This document shows positions 27,227 to 35,424 of a stretch of DNA of 64,000 bases, piece after piece. Position 1 is the stretch's first letter. Every line of letters begins with the position of its first letter. The translations under genes and the position numbers were made by a program. The DNA lies in contig JANMHJ010000076.1 in assembly GCA_031375105.1 (NCBI GenBank), forward strand, positions 21,720 through 85,719, given 5' to 3'. Source of the DNA: JANMDU01 sp031375105. GTDB taxonomy: Bacteria > Pseudomonadota > Gammaproteobacteria > Burkholderiales > Burkholderiaceae_C. The notes beneath the pieces are model-generated. The model was not told the DNA's origin. It worked only from the letters and a program-made list of their open reading frames with translations, and did no database searches.

Positions 27227-28018
27227 ATGTACGCATTCACCTACGAACGTCCCGCCACAGTGACCGATGCAGCGAGCTTGGCCAAAGCAGGCGCGAAGCT
27301 ACTGGCTGGTGGCCAAACGCTTTTGGCTTCCATGAAGCTGCGCTTGGCTGACCCTGGAAAAGTGGCCGATTTGGGCGCAGTCAAAGAGCTGGCTGGCATC
27401 AAGAAAGAGGGCAACGCCTTGGTCATCGGCGCGATGACCAAACATTGCACCGTGGCCGAAAGCGGCGATGCCAAAGGCGCAATTGCTGCGCTGGCGGATT
27501 TGGCCGCTGGCATTGGCGATAAGCAAGTTCGCGCCATGGGCACGCTAGGCGGCTCCTTGGCCAACAACGATCCTTCGGCTTGCTACCCCAGCGCCGTGCT
27601 CGCGCTCAATGCCACCGTGCACACCGATAGCCGCAAAATCGCGGCGGATGATTACTTTCAAGGCATGTTCAGCACAGCTTTGAAAGACGGTGAAGTCATC
27701 ACTGGCGTGAGCTTTCCTCTGCCCAAAAAAGCCGCCTACATCAAGTTCAAGCAGCCTGCCAGCCGCTTTGCCTTGATCGGCGTGTTTGTGGCGCAAACCG
27801 ATGGCGGTGTGCGCGTGGCTGTGACGGGCGGCGGCAACGGCGTGTTTCGGCACAAAGGTTTGGAAGAGGCTTTGAATCAGAGCTTCACGCCCGAGGCCGC
27901 CGCAGCTGTGAAGATTTCTGCGGATGATTTGAGCAGCGACATTCACGCCAGCGCCGCTTACCGCGCCAATCTGATCAGCGTGATGACGCAGCGCGCGGTA
28001 GCGAAAGCTTTGGCTTGA
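27227..28018 (+). CDS. coxM: FAD-binding medium subunit (CoxM-like)
   Basis: The 263-residue FAD subunit has the two flavin signatures 'AGGQTLLA' (about 28-35) and 'TLGGSLANNDPSACYP' (about 105-120), then a CO-dehydrogenase flavoprotein C-terminal domain. It passes electrons from coxS to the final acceptor. It is preceded by GGAG, 12 bp after coxL, and followed by a strong terminator that closes this catalytic operon. Confidence 0.92.
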   Translation: MYAFTYERPATVTDAASLAKAGAKLLAGGQTLLASMKLRLADPGKVADLGAVKELAGIKKEGNALVIGAMTKHCTVAESGDAKGAIAALADLAAGIGDKQVRAMGTLGGSLANNDPSACYPSAVLALNATVHTDSRKIAADDYFQGMFSTALKDGEVITGVSFPLPKKAAYIKFKQPASRFALIGVFVAQTDGGVRVAVTGGGNGVFRHKGLEEALNQSFTPEAAAAVKISADDLSSDIHASAAYRANLISVMTQRAVAKALA

Positions 28019-28063
28019 GCATAGAACCAGTTCAGGCGGCTGCCGCTTGAGCGATCATTGGGC

Positions 28064-28097
28064 AAGCATCCTGAAGCCTTTCAGGATGCTTTTTTTA
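28064..28097 (+). terminator. Rho-independent terminator after coxM
   Basis: AAGCATCCTGAA pairs perfectly with TTCAGGATGCTT (12 bp, 4-nt loop) and is followed by a T-run. It separates the catalytic coxS-L-M genes from the accessory coxD-E-G genes. Confidence 0.9.
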
Positions 28098-28155
28098 AAG
28101 CCTTTTTGGCCTCTAGCCGTTATAGAATATGCGCAGAGTGCTATTGATTTTATAG
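28096..28155 (+). repeat. Dispersed CGTTATA element (copy 3), intergenic
   Basis: Plus-strand copy with 'GGCCTCTAGCCGTTATAG' then 'TGCGCAGAGTGCTATTGA'. It lies directly after the coxM terminator and 15 bp before the coxD start, so the promoter of the accessory genes must lie in or next to it. Confidence 0.85.
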
Positions 28156-28170
28156 TAGATTGAATCTGTT

Positions 28171-29088
28171 GTGAATCACCTTGTCGCTTTCGATTCTGCC
28201 GATGCCGTGATTGCCGCGCTGCAAACGGAAGGTTATTTTGCGGATCGCCGTTTGGCTACAGCCGTTTTCTTGGCGTTGAAATTGCAGCGCCCGCTGCTGC
28301 TCGAAGGCGAGCCCGGCGTGGGCAAAACCGAGCTGGCCAAAGCGCTGGCCAAAGCATTGCAGCGCGCGCTGATTCGCCTGCAATGCTATGACGGGCTGGA
28401 GCTGCGCGAAGCGCTGTATGAATGGAATTACGCGGCGCAATTGATTCACATGCGTGCTGCCGAAGGGCGCGGCGCATCCGCAGATGAGCTGGAGCAACAG
28501 GTTTACCAGCGCCGCTATTTGGTCGAGCGCCCGCTCTTGAAAGCACTGCAAACGCCTGCGCCCGGCGCGGTGTTGTTGATTGACGAAGTGGATCGTGCTG
28601 ACGAGCCGTTTGAAGCCTTCTTGCTTGAATACTTGGGCGAATACCAAGTGAGCATTCCAGAGCTGGGCACACTCACCGCGCTCGCGCCGCCGCTGACGAT
28701 TTTGACGAGCAACCGCACCCGCGATTTGAACGACGCGATCAAACGGCGCTGCCTGTATCACTGGCTCGATTACCCTGAGCGCGAGCGCGAACTGGCAATC
28801 ATCCGCGCCCAAGTGCCGGGGATTTCACAATCGCTGTCTGAGCAGGTCTCACAAGTGGTGGCCAAATTGCGCGGCCAGCCGTTTGTGAACGCTTTTGCCC
28901 GCTCGCCCGGCATCGCAGAAAGCGTGGAATGGGCCAAGGCTTTGGTGGCGCTCAACACGCTGGAAATGGACCCGGAACTCATCAGCGACACCGCTGGCAT
29001 TCTTTTCAAGCAACGCGAAGACGTGGCCGCGCTCACGCAAGAGGTGGCGGGCAGTTTGTTAGAGCCCATCGATGCCGATGCTGCTTAA
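28171..29088 (+). CDS. coxD: MoxR-type AAA+ ATPase (CoxD-like)
   Basis: The 305-residue AAA+ ATPase starts at GTG. Walker A is 'GEPGVGKTEL' at about 48-57 and Walker B 'VLLIDEVDRAD'; sensor 1 is in 'LTSNRTRD'. In the CO dehydrogenase system CoxD is a chaperone that, with CoxE, matures the active site. It is followed 11 bp later by the VWA partner, the classic MoxR-VWA pairing. With a form II enzyme the exact maturation step is unclear. Confidence 0.9.
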   Translation: MNHLVAFDSADAVIAALQTEGYFADRRLATAVFLALKLQRPLLLEGEPGVGKTELAKALAKALQRALIRLQCYDGLELREALYEWNYAAQLIHMRAAEGRGASADELEQQVYQRRYLVERPLLKALQTPAPGAVLLIDEVDRADEPFEAFLLEYLGEYQVSIPELGTLTALAPPLTILTSNRTRDLNDAIKRRCLYHWLDYPERERELAIIRAQVPGISQSLSEQVSQVVAKLRGQPFVNAFARSPGIAESVEWAKALVALNTLEMDPELISDTAGILFKQREDVAALTQEVAGSLLEPIDADAA

Positions 29089-29099
29089 GGCGAGCTTTC

Positions 29100-30296
29100 A
29101 TGCAACTCGGTGACGCACGCGCTGGCAAGTTGGCTGACAACATCAGCGCCTTTGGCCGCAGCTTGCGCCGCGCAGGTGTGCGGGTAGACAGCGCGCAGAT
29201 CGCGCTGGCACAGCAGGCGGCGCTTTGGGTGGGCATGAAGAGCAAAGCAGATTTGAACGCAGCGCTGGAAGCGGTTTTCATCAGCGCTTTGCAAGACCGC
29301 GCTGTCTTCCAAGAGCTGTTTGAAGCCTTTTTCAAAGACCCCAACATGGGCGCGAAGCTGCTCGCGCAAATGCTGCCCACGGCGGAAGGCAAAGCCGAGC
29401 CCAGCCGCCGCCGCCCGCGTGTGCGTGAGGCTTTGTCGCCGCAAAAAAGCTTGGGGCAACAGAGTGCCAAAGCGCAGCCAGATAAAGAATTTGAATTCGA
29501 TGCCGCGATGACGGCGAGTGATCTGCAAGTTTTGAAGCACGCCGATTTCAACGCGCTCACAGCCAGCGAGTTTCGCTTGGTGGAGCGCTTGGCGCGAGAT
29601 GTGGCGCTGCCCATGCCCTGCATCTTGGGGCGCAGATTGCAGCGCGATGCGCAGGGCACGCGCTTGCATTGGCGCCAAGCCGTGGGCGAGGCGGCGCGTT
29701 CGGGCGGCGAGTTGATGCGCTTGCCACGCTTGGCAAGGCGCAAACAGCCGCTGCCGCTGCTGATTTTGGTGGATATTTCTGGCTCGATGGAGCGCTATGC
29801 CCGCATGCTGCTCACGTTCTTGCATGCCGCCACGCGCGAGCATGCAGGCCAACGCATTCGGCGCGATGTGTTCGCTTTTGGCACGAATTTGACCGATCTG
29901 AGCGCCTGCTTTCGCATCGGCGATCCAGACGAGATGCTGCAAGCGGCCAATGCCGCGATTGCTGATTTTGGCGGCGGCACGCGCTTAGGCGAAGCGCTGG
30001 TGAGCCTGCGATCGCGCCATGCCCGCCGCTTGCTCGGGCGGCGCACGGTGGTGCTGCTGATCAGCGATGGGCTGGATACTGGCGAGCCTGAAGTGTTGAA
30101 ACAAGAGTTGGCTTGGCTCAAGCGGCACAGCCGCAGCCTGCTCTGGCTCAACCCACTTCTGCGCTTTGATGGCTATGCGCCGCTGGCGCGTGGCGCGGCG
30201 GCTTTGCATGAGCGTGCAGACAGCATGCTGGCCGTTCACAATCTGGCCAAGCTGGAAGATTTGGCCAGCAGCATCGCGCAGGTGATGAAGCGATGA
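29100..30296 (+). CDS. coxE: VWA-domain protein (CoxE-like)
   Basis: I start at the ATG after the coxD stop; a longer frame into coxD is not supported. The 398-residue protein has a C-terminal von Willebrand A domain with MIDAS motif 'DISGSME' at about residue 223 and a basic, Arg-rich middle region. It partners the MoxR ATPase in cofactor assembly of the molybdenum hydroxylase. Confidence 0.9.
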   Translation: MQLGDARAGKLADNISAFGRSLRRAGVRVDSAQIALAQQAALWVGMKSKADLNAALEAVFISALQDRAVFQELFEAFFKDPNMGAKLLAQMLPTAEGKAEPSRRRPRVREALSPQKSLGQQSAKAQPDKEFEFDAAMTASDLQVLKHADFNALTASEFRLVERLARDVALPMPCILGRRLQRDAQGTRLHWRQAVGEAARSGGELMRLPRLARRKQPLPLLILVDISGSMERYARMLLTFLHAATREHAGQRIRRDVFAFGTNLTDLSACFRIGDPDEMLQAANAAIADFGGGTRLGEALVSLRSRHARRLLGRRTVVLLISDGLDTGEPEVLKQELAWLKRHSRSLLWLNPLLRFDGYAPLARGAAALHERADSMLAVHNLAKLEDLASSIAQVMKR

Positions 30297-30323
30297 ATTC
30301 ACGAAGGATTTTGGAGGATTGAT

Positions 30324-30911
30324 ATGGACATGCAAGGAAGCCGCGTGCTCGCGGCCACACAAAGCCAAGCTTGGGCGGCGTTGAACGACCCAGAGGTGCT
30401 CAAAAGCTGCATCCCCGGTTGCGATTCGATTGAGTTGACAGGGGAGAACCAATACGCCATTGGCATGGCAGTCAAAATCGGCCCTGTCTCGGCCAAGTTC
30501 AAAGGCAAAATCGCGCTGCAAGACATCGTGATTCCGCAAAGCTACACCATTCAATTTGAAGGGCAGGGCGGTGTGGCTGGCTTTGGCAATGGCAGTGCCA
30601 AAGTGGATTTGAAGCCGGTTGACACAGGCACAGAGCTGGCCTATTCCGCGCATGCCACAGTGGGCGGCAAGATCGCGCAGGTCGGACAGCGGTTGATTGA
30701 TGGCGTGGCCAAATCCATGGCGGAAGATTTCTTCAAGCGCTTTGAAGCCGTGTTGCTGGAGCGCCATCCTGCGCCTGAAGGCGCTATCAAATCAGAAGCA
30801 TCTCGCGCAGATTCTATGCCGCCTACAGGCCAAAATAGCTTCAAAATTCCGGTTTGGGTATGGATTCTGGGCGCGGCAGTGTTGGCAGCTTTGATTTGGC
30901 AATTCGTCTAG
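30324..30911 (+). CDS. coxG: CoxG-like SRPBCC membrane-anchored protein
   Basis: The 195-residue protein has an SRPBCC lipid-binding-type domain (CO dehydrogenase subunit G family) at residues 1-145 and one C-terminal membrane helix ('VWVWILGAAVLAALIWQFV'). CoxG is thought to recruit the enzyme to the cytoplasmic membrane. The linker at about 153-174 is encoded by a minus-strand copy of the dispersed CGTTATA repeat. The start is preceded by GGAGGA. Confidence 0.9.
   Translation: MDMQGSRVLAATQSQAWAALNDPEVLKSCIPGCDSIELTGENQYAIGMAVKIGPVSAKFKGKIALQDIVIPQSYTIQFEGQGGVAGFGNGSAKVDLKPVDTGTELAYSAHATVGGKIAQVGQRLIDGVAKSMAEDFFKRFEAVLLERHPAPEGAIKSEASRADSMPPTGQNSFKIPVWVWILGAAVLAALIWQFV
30782..30846 (-). 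repeat. Dispersed CGTTATA element (diverged copy 4), in coxG linker
   Basis: Reverse orientation, with 'TTTGGCCTGTAGGCGG' and 'ATCTGCGCGAGATGC' then 'GATTTGATAGC'. It is in frame and supplies the linker before the membrane helix. Confidence 0.65.
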
Positions 30912-30920
30912 ACTGCAAGC

Positions 30921-31985
30921 ATGGAAAATTTAGATGTCACCGTCTTGCGCACGCTGCGTGATTGGCGCATGCAAGGCAAGCGCGCCTTGCTCGCTACCGT
31001 GGTGCGCACTTGGGGTTCGTCGCCACGGCCAGTGGGCTCGATCATGGCGCTGTGTGAGACGGGAGCAGTGGTGGGCTCGGTGTCCGGCGGCTGCATTGAA
31101 GATGATTTGATTGATCGGTTTACCAAAGCGTATGCGGGAAAAGATGTGGATCGTGCGATTCCCTCTGGCGCGCCACAGTTCATCAAATACGGTATCAGCG
31201 CCGATGAAGCGCATCAATTCGGCTTGCCCTGCGGCGGCACGCTGGAGCTGCTGTTGGAGTTTGACCCTGATGCAGCCCAGCTTGCAGAATTGGTCAAAGC
31301 ACTCGAAGCAGGGCGCTTGATGCTGCGCAGCGTGAATCTGGCTAGCGGGCAAGTCACACAAGGCGAGAGCGCCGCACCGCAAGAGCTGAGCGTGAGCGAC
31401 ACGCAGTTGGCCAACACCTTCGGCCCCGAATACCGCATGCTCTTGATCGGCGCAGGCCAGCTCACCGAGTATTTGGCCACGATGGCACTGTTCAACGGCT
31501 TTGCGGTGACGGTCTGCGATCCGCGTGAAGAATATCGCGGTGCATGGAGCGTGCCCGCCGCCAAGCTCATCACCGACATGCCCGATGACGTGGTGAAAGC
31601 CTTTCGTGCAGACAGTCGCAGTTGCGTCGTTGCGCTCACACACGATCCAAAATTGGACGATCTGGCTCTGCTCGAAGCCTTGCAGACCCCCGCTTTCTAC
31701 ATCGGCGCCATCGGCAGCCGCCGCAACAATGCCCTGCGCCACGCCCGCATGAAAGAGCATTTTGAGCAAACGGATGAGAGCTTAAAGCGCCTACGCGGCC
31801 CGATCGGTATTTACATCGGCAGCAAAATGCCCAGCGAAATCGCCGTCAGCATCATGGCTGAGATTTTGGCAGTTAAGAATGGTGTGAAACTGCCGAGAGA
31901 GATGGAAGTGGCGCAAGCGAAAGACGAATTGGAAATACTGCCTAACGATGCTGAGAGCGCCTTAGTTTGCCAGCGGATGCGTTGA
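30921..31985 (+). CDS. XdhC/CoxI-family molybdenum cofactor maturation protein
   Basis: The 354-residue protein has an N-terminal XdhC/CoxI domain with 'GSVSGGCIEDDL' at about 52-63 and a C-terminal Rossmann XdhC domain ('LLIGAGQLTEYLA' at about 174-186, 'FYIGAIGSRRNN'). XdhC binds molybdenum cofactor, promotes its sulfuration and hands it to the hydroxylase. It is the last gene of the accessory operon, 9 bp after coxG. Confidence 0.92.
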   Translation: MENLDVTVLRTLRDWRMQGKRALLATVVRTWGSSPRPVGSIMALCETGAVVGSVSGGCIEDDLIDRFTKAYAGKDVDRAIPSGAPQFIKYGISADEAHQFGLPCGGTLELLLEFDPDAAQLAELVKALEAGRLMLRSVNLASGQVTQGESAAPQELSVSDTQLANTFGPEYRMLLIGAGQLTEYLATMALFNGFAVTVCDPREEYRGAWSVPAAKLITDMPDDVVKAFRADSRSCVVALTHDPKLDDLALLEALQTPAFYIGAIGSRRNNALRHARMKEHFEQTDESLKRLRGPIGIYIGSKMPSEIAVSIMAEILAVKNGVKLPREMEVAQAKDELEILPNDAESALVCQRMR

Positions 31986-32048
31986 ATTACTATTAAATCG
32001 ATAGCACTCTGCGCAGGTTCTATAACGGGTCTAGCCTCAAAAGGCTTG
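31985..32048 (-). repeat. Dispersed CGTTATA element (copy 5), intergenic
   Basis: Reverse orientation, with 'GGCTAGACCCGTTATAG' then 'CTGCGCAGAGTGCTATCG'. It fills the gap between the convergent XdhC-family gene and the DUF2164 gene. Confidence 0.85.
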
Positions 32049-32067
32049 AGAATTCGCGCTCAAAAGC

Positions 32068-32343
32068 TTATTTTCGACTTGTAGCCTGACGATCATATTT
32101 GCGCCAGTACTGAAACTCATCTTCATGGACTTCAAAATCAATTTCAGAGATGCGCGCCTGTAAACGCTCCTGCACATCCGTCACGGCCTTGTTGTAGATC
32201 ACTGGGCCAATTTCATCGAGGAAGAAACCTAGCAAACCGCTGGCAGCGATGTTGCCGATTTTCTCTTCCATGTTTTCCTTAAAGTACCGCTCAATCGAAG
32301 CCACGGCTTCATTGCGGACTTCTTTGGACAATTCAATCGTCAT
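32068..32343 (-). CDS. DUF2164 family small protein
   Basis: The 91-residue acidic helical protein starts 'MTIELSKEVRNEAVASIERYF', as DUF2164 members do. I take the ATG at 32343; a longer frame overlaps the next gene and is not supported. Function unknown. It starts 23 bp downstream of the iron alcohol dehydrogenase gene and could be cotranscribed. Confidence 0.85.
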   Translation of the reverse strand: MTIELSKEVRNEAVASIERYFKENMEEKIGNIAASGLLGFFLDEIGPVIYNKAVTDVQERLQARISEIDFEVHEDEFQYWRKYDRQATSRK

Positions 32344-32366
32344 GGCAGTTCTCCTGATCGAAGCGG

Positions 32367-33509
32367 TCACAGCCTCATCGACTCTTCCAACATCCCCACA
32401 TACTCCTCCCGCGTGGCGATCCGAGGATTGGTTTTGTGGCAATGGTCAACCATCGCGCCGTCGATGATTTTCTCAAATTGATCGTGGCTGACGCTCATGT
32501 CTGCCAAGCCTTTAGGAAGCCCGAGGCGGTGCACCATGTCTTGCAGGGCGGGGATCACGTCTGAGCCGGAACTGAGGTTCATGGCTTGGGCCATGCGGTT
32601 CATGCGGTCTTCGGTTTGAACGCTGGATGCAGAGGCGTTGTAGCGCACGACGGCGGGCAGGAACATGGCGTTCAAAGTGCCGTGGTGTAGGCGGGGGTTC
32701 ACGCCGCCTAGGCTGTGGGAAAGGCTGTGGACGCAGCCTAGGCCTTTTTGGAAGGCCATCGCGCCTTGCATGCTGGCGCTCATGAGCTGGAAGCGGGCTT
32801 CTTGATCTTGGCCGTTTTTGGTGGCTCGCTCGATGTGGGCCCAGCCTCGGCGCAGGCCGTCTAGAGCGATGCCGTCGGCGGGCGGGTTGAAGCTGGGGGC
32901 TAGGAAGGTTTCGATGCAATGGGCAATCGCGTCCATGCCGGTGGCGGCCGTGAGGCCGGCGGGCAGGCCGAGGGTGAGCTGCGGGTCGCAAATGGCGGCT
33001 TTGGGCACGAGATGCCAGCTGTGGAAACCGAGTTTGCGGCCGTCTTCGACGATCAGAATCGCGCCGCGTGCGACTTCTGAGCCGGTGCCGCTGGTGGTGG
33101 GCACGGCGATGATGGGGGCGATCTCGGGCGAGATGCGCGGCGAGCCGCCTTCAATGGTGGCATAGGTTTTGAGCACGCCGCCTTGCGGCGTGAGGATGGC
33201 GATGCCTTTGGCGCAATCAATCGCCGAGCCACCGCCTACTGCAATCAAGCCATCACACTTTCCTGCACGGTAGGCGAGCAAACCGGCTTGCACGGCAGCT
33301 TCGGTGGGGTTGCTGGGCACATCGTCGAAAATCGCGGCGGGTTGTGCGCCCAGTGCAGCGATGGCCTTGTCCACAATGCCTGCGGCGCGCACGCCTTTGT
33401 CGGTGACGATCAGGGGGCGCTGGATGCCGACGCGCTCGCATTCGGCTTTGAGCGTGGAAATCGCGCCGTGGTCAAACTGGATGTGAGTGATGTAGTAGAT
33501 ATAAGCCAT
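32367..33509 (-). CDS. Iron-containing alcohol dehydrogenase
   Basis: The 380-residue enzyme is of standard length for the group III Fe-ADH family. 'GGGSAIDCAKG' binds NAD(P) at about 92-102, 'PTTSGTGSE' follows, and metal ligands are visible in 'AIAHCIETF' and 'GCVHSLSHSLGG' with 'HHGTLNA'. It interconverts alcohols and aldehydes or ketones with NAD(P); candidates include 1,3-propanediol, lactaldehyde or 4-hydroxybutyrate dehydrogenase, which sequence alone does not separate. Confidence 0.9.
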   Translation of the reverse strand: MAYIYYITHIQFDHGAISTLKAECERVGIQRPLIVTDKGVRAAGIVDKAIAALGAQPAAIFDDVPSNPTEAAVQAGLLAYRAGKCDGLIAVGGGSAIDCAKGIAILTPQGGVLKTYATIEGGSPRISPEIAPIIAVPTTSGTGSEVARGAILIVEDGRKLGFHSWHLVPKAAICDPQLTLGLPAGLTAATGMDAIAHCIETFLAPSFNPPADGIALDGLRRGWAHIERATKNGQDQEARFQLMSASMQGAMAFQKGLGCVHSLSHSLGGVNPRLHHGTLNAMFLPAVVRYNASASSVQTEDRMNRMAQAMNLSSGSDVIPALQDMVHRLGLPKGLADMSVSHDQFEKIIDGAMVDHCHKTNPRIATREEYVGMLEESMRL

Positions 33510-33567
33510 GATGGATTGAGCGAGAAATTTGGTTACGATGAAAGCACTTTACACCTAGGAGCTTGCT

Positions 33568-34443
33568 ATGCGCTTAAAGCCATCTTTCACCGCCATTTCC
33601 ATTGCCATTTTGGCGACGCTGCCTTTTTCTGCGCAGGCCGCTTGCATGAGCGATGCGGAAGTGAGCGCGCTTTTGGCGAGCTACACCGCCAAAACACCTG
33701 CCGCTAACCCTGAAGGATTGACGGAAGCCGATGGCGACTGTAGCCGCAACAAGCTCACCGCGCTCCTGGAAAAGAGTGGGGCAAAGCTCGTGGGCTACAA
33801 AGCGGGCCTCACAAACCCCGCCGTGCAAAAACGCTTCGGCGCTGATAAGCCCGTTTGGGGCAAGCTCTACGAAAACATGCTTTTGAAAGATGGCGCTACG
33901 GTGGACGCAGCCTTTGGCGCTCGCGCTTTGTTTGAGGCCGACATGTTGGTGCGCGTGAGCAGCGAAGCGATCAATTCTGCGAAAACGCCGATGGATGTGT
34001 TGAACGCGATTGATCAGATCATTCCCTTCATTGAACTGCCAGACCTCGTGGTGCAAGCGCCGCCTCGGCTCAATGGCGCGGCCATCAGCGCGATCAATGT
34101 GGGGGCTCGGCTGGGTGTGTTGGGGCAGACGATTGCCGTGCCTACCATTCGAGCGGAGCGCTATCAAATGCTGGACGCACTGCGCGATATGCAGGTGACG
34201 ATGGTGGACGGCGCAGGCGCGGCACTGGGCGGCGGCAAGGGCTCGGATATTTTGGAGCATCCTTTGAATGCTGTGGTGTGGCTCGCGCAGGCTTTGGCCA
34301 AAGATGGGCAGAGTATGAAGGTTGGGCAGCTCATCAGCCTGGGGTCTTTCTCCCCGCTCGTGCCCACCAAAGCGGGGATGACAGTGACAGTGAGTTACGC
34401 AGGTTTGCCGGGTGCGAAACCGGTGAAGGTGAATTTTAGATAA
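33568..34443 (+). CDS. Exported 2-oxopent-4-enoate hydratase-like protein
   Basis: The 291-residue protein begins with a clear Sec signal peptide (basic start, hydrophobic core, 'FSAQAAC' cleavage region). The mature part resembles 2-keto-4-pentenoate hydratase / oxaloacetate decarboxylase (MhpD) folds: 'KLVGYKAGLTN', 'FEADMLVRV' and 'PFIELPD' follow the family order, including the acidic metal-ligand positions. Cytoplasmic MhpD acts in aromatic ring-cleavage pathways, so periplasmic location is unusual and suggests another role. It is preceded by AGGAG and divergent from the alcohol dehydrogenase gene. Confidence 0.82.
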   Translation: MRLKPSFTAISIAILATLPFSAQAACMSDAEVSALLASYTAKTPAANPEGLTEADGDCSRNKLTALLEKSGAKLVGYKAGLTNPAVQKRFGADKPVWGKLYENMLLKDGATVDAAFGARALFEADMLVRVSSEAINSAKTPMDVLNAIDQIIPFIELPDLVVQAPPRLNGAAISAINVGARLGVLGQTIAVPTIRAERYQMLDALRDMQVTMVDGAGAALGGGKGSDILEHPLNAVVWLAQALAKDGQSMKVGQLISLGSFSPLVPTKAGMTVTVSYAGLPGAKPVKVNFR

Positions 34444-34457
34444 GCGCTCAACTGTTT

Positions 34458-35420
34458 GTGACAGCGCGACAGATTCCCCATCCCGCCCCGCTCACGAGCG
34501 CCATGCAAGGCGTGCTTGAGCGCATGGCGCGGGCGAAGCAAACGCCTTTGCACCAGCTCACGCCGGTGCAGGCGCGTGAGGCTTATGCGCTTGGGGCGCA
34601 AGTGCTCGAAGTGCCGAAAGCGGAGTTGGCGCGGGTAGAAGATTTGGCTTTGACGAGCCGAGATGGTGCAAACATTCCCGTGCGCTTGTATGCGCCTTCT
34701 TTCGAAAAATTACCTGTGCTGCTGTTTTTTCATGGCGGTGGCTTTGTGATTGGTAGCATTCAAACGCACGATATTTTGTGCCGTGAACTCTCTCGGCTCT
34801 CAGGCGCGGCGGTGCTTTCGGTGGACTACAGATTAGCCCCCGAGCATCCGTTTCCTATTGCTCAAAACGATGCTTGGGATGCCTTGGCTTGGCTTCGCGG
34901 GCAGGCTGCTGGGCTGGGCTTGGATGGCGTGCGGATCGCCGTGGGCGGCGACAGCGCAGGCGGCAAGCTCGCCGCTGTTTGCGCTCTGCTGGCGCGAGAT
35001 GCTGCTTTGCCTTTGGCCTTGCAATTGCTCATTTATCCAGACACAGCGGGCGCTCAAAACAGCGATTCACGCCAACAATACGCGCAAGGCTATGTGCTAG
35101 AGGCAGCGCACATACGCTACTTTTTTGATAGCAGTATACGTAGAGAATATAACGGCGATTGGCGTATTTCACCCTTGAATTCGCCTGATCATAGCGCTGT
35201 AGCACCGCTGTTCCTTGCATTAGCAGAATGTGACCCGTTGTTTGACGAGGGTATGGCGTATGCAGACAAGCTGCGTGTCTCCGGCGTGACGGTGAATCTA
35301 GAAATTTACCGAGGCGTGACCCATGAATTCATCAAAATGGGGCGCATCCTTCCCGAGGCGCGGCAGTTTCACAAAGACGCTGCGCTGGCTTTGAAAACTG
35401 CTTTTGAAAATTTGAAGTGA
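34458..35420 (+). CDS. Alpha/beta hydrolase, hormone-sensitive-lipase family esterase
   Basis: The 320-residue enzyme has the HSL hallmark 'HGGG' (about residue 93), nucleophile elbow 'GDSAGG' (about 170-175), acid 'AECDPLFDEG' and histidine 'VTHEF'. It hydrolyses short acyl esters. The GTG start could be replaced by ATG 34503. A diverged copy of the CGTTATA repeat lies in frame near residues 221-235. It sits 14 bp after the exported hydratase and just before the thioesterase fusion, suggesting an operon. Confidence 0.9.
   Translation: MTARQIPHPAPLTSAMQGVLERMARAKQTPLHQLTPVQAREAYALGAQVLEVPKAELARVEDLALTSRDGANIPVRLYAPSFEKLPVLLFFHGGGFVIGSIQTHDILCRELSRLSGAAVLSVDYRLAPEHPFPIAQNDAWDALAWLRGQAAGLGLDGVRIAVGGDSAGGKLAAVCALLARDAALPLALQLLIYPDTAGAQNSDSRQQYAQGYVLEAAHIRYFFDSSIRREYNGDWRISPLNSPDHSAVAPLFLALAECDPLFDEGMAYADKLRVSGVTVNLEIYRGVTHEFIKMGRILPEARQFHKDAALALKTAFENLK
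35120..35162 (-). repeat. Dispersed CGTTATA element (diverged copy 6), inside esterase gene
   Basis: Reverse orientation; 'CGCCGTTATATTC' and 'ACTGCTATCAAAAAAG' can be recognised. It is in frame within the HSL-family esterase, in a variable loop after the 'YPDT' strand. Confidence 0.6.
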
Positions 35421-35424
35421 GCTT

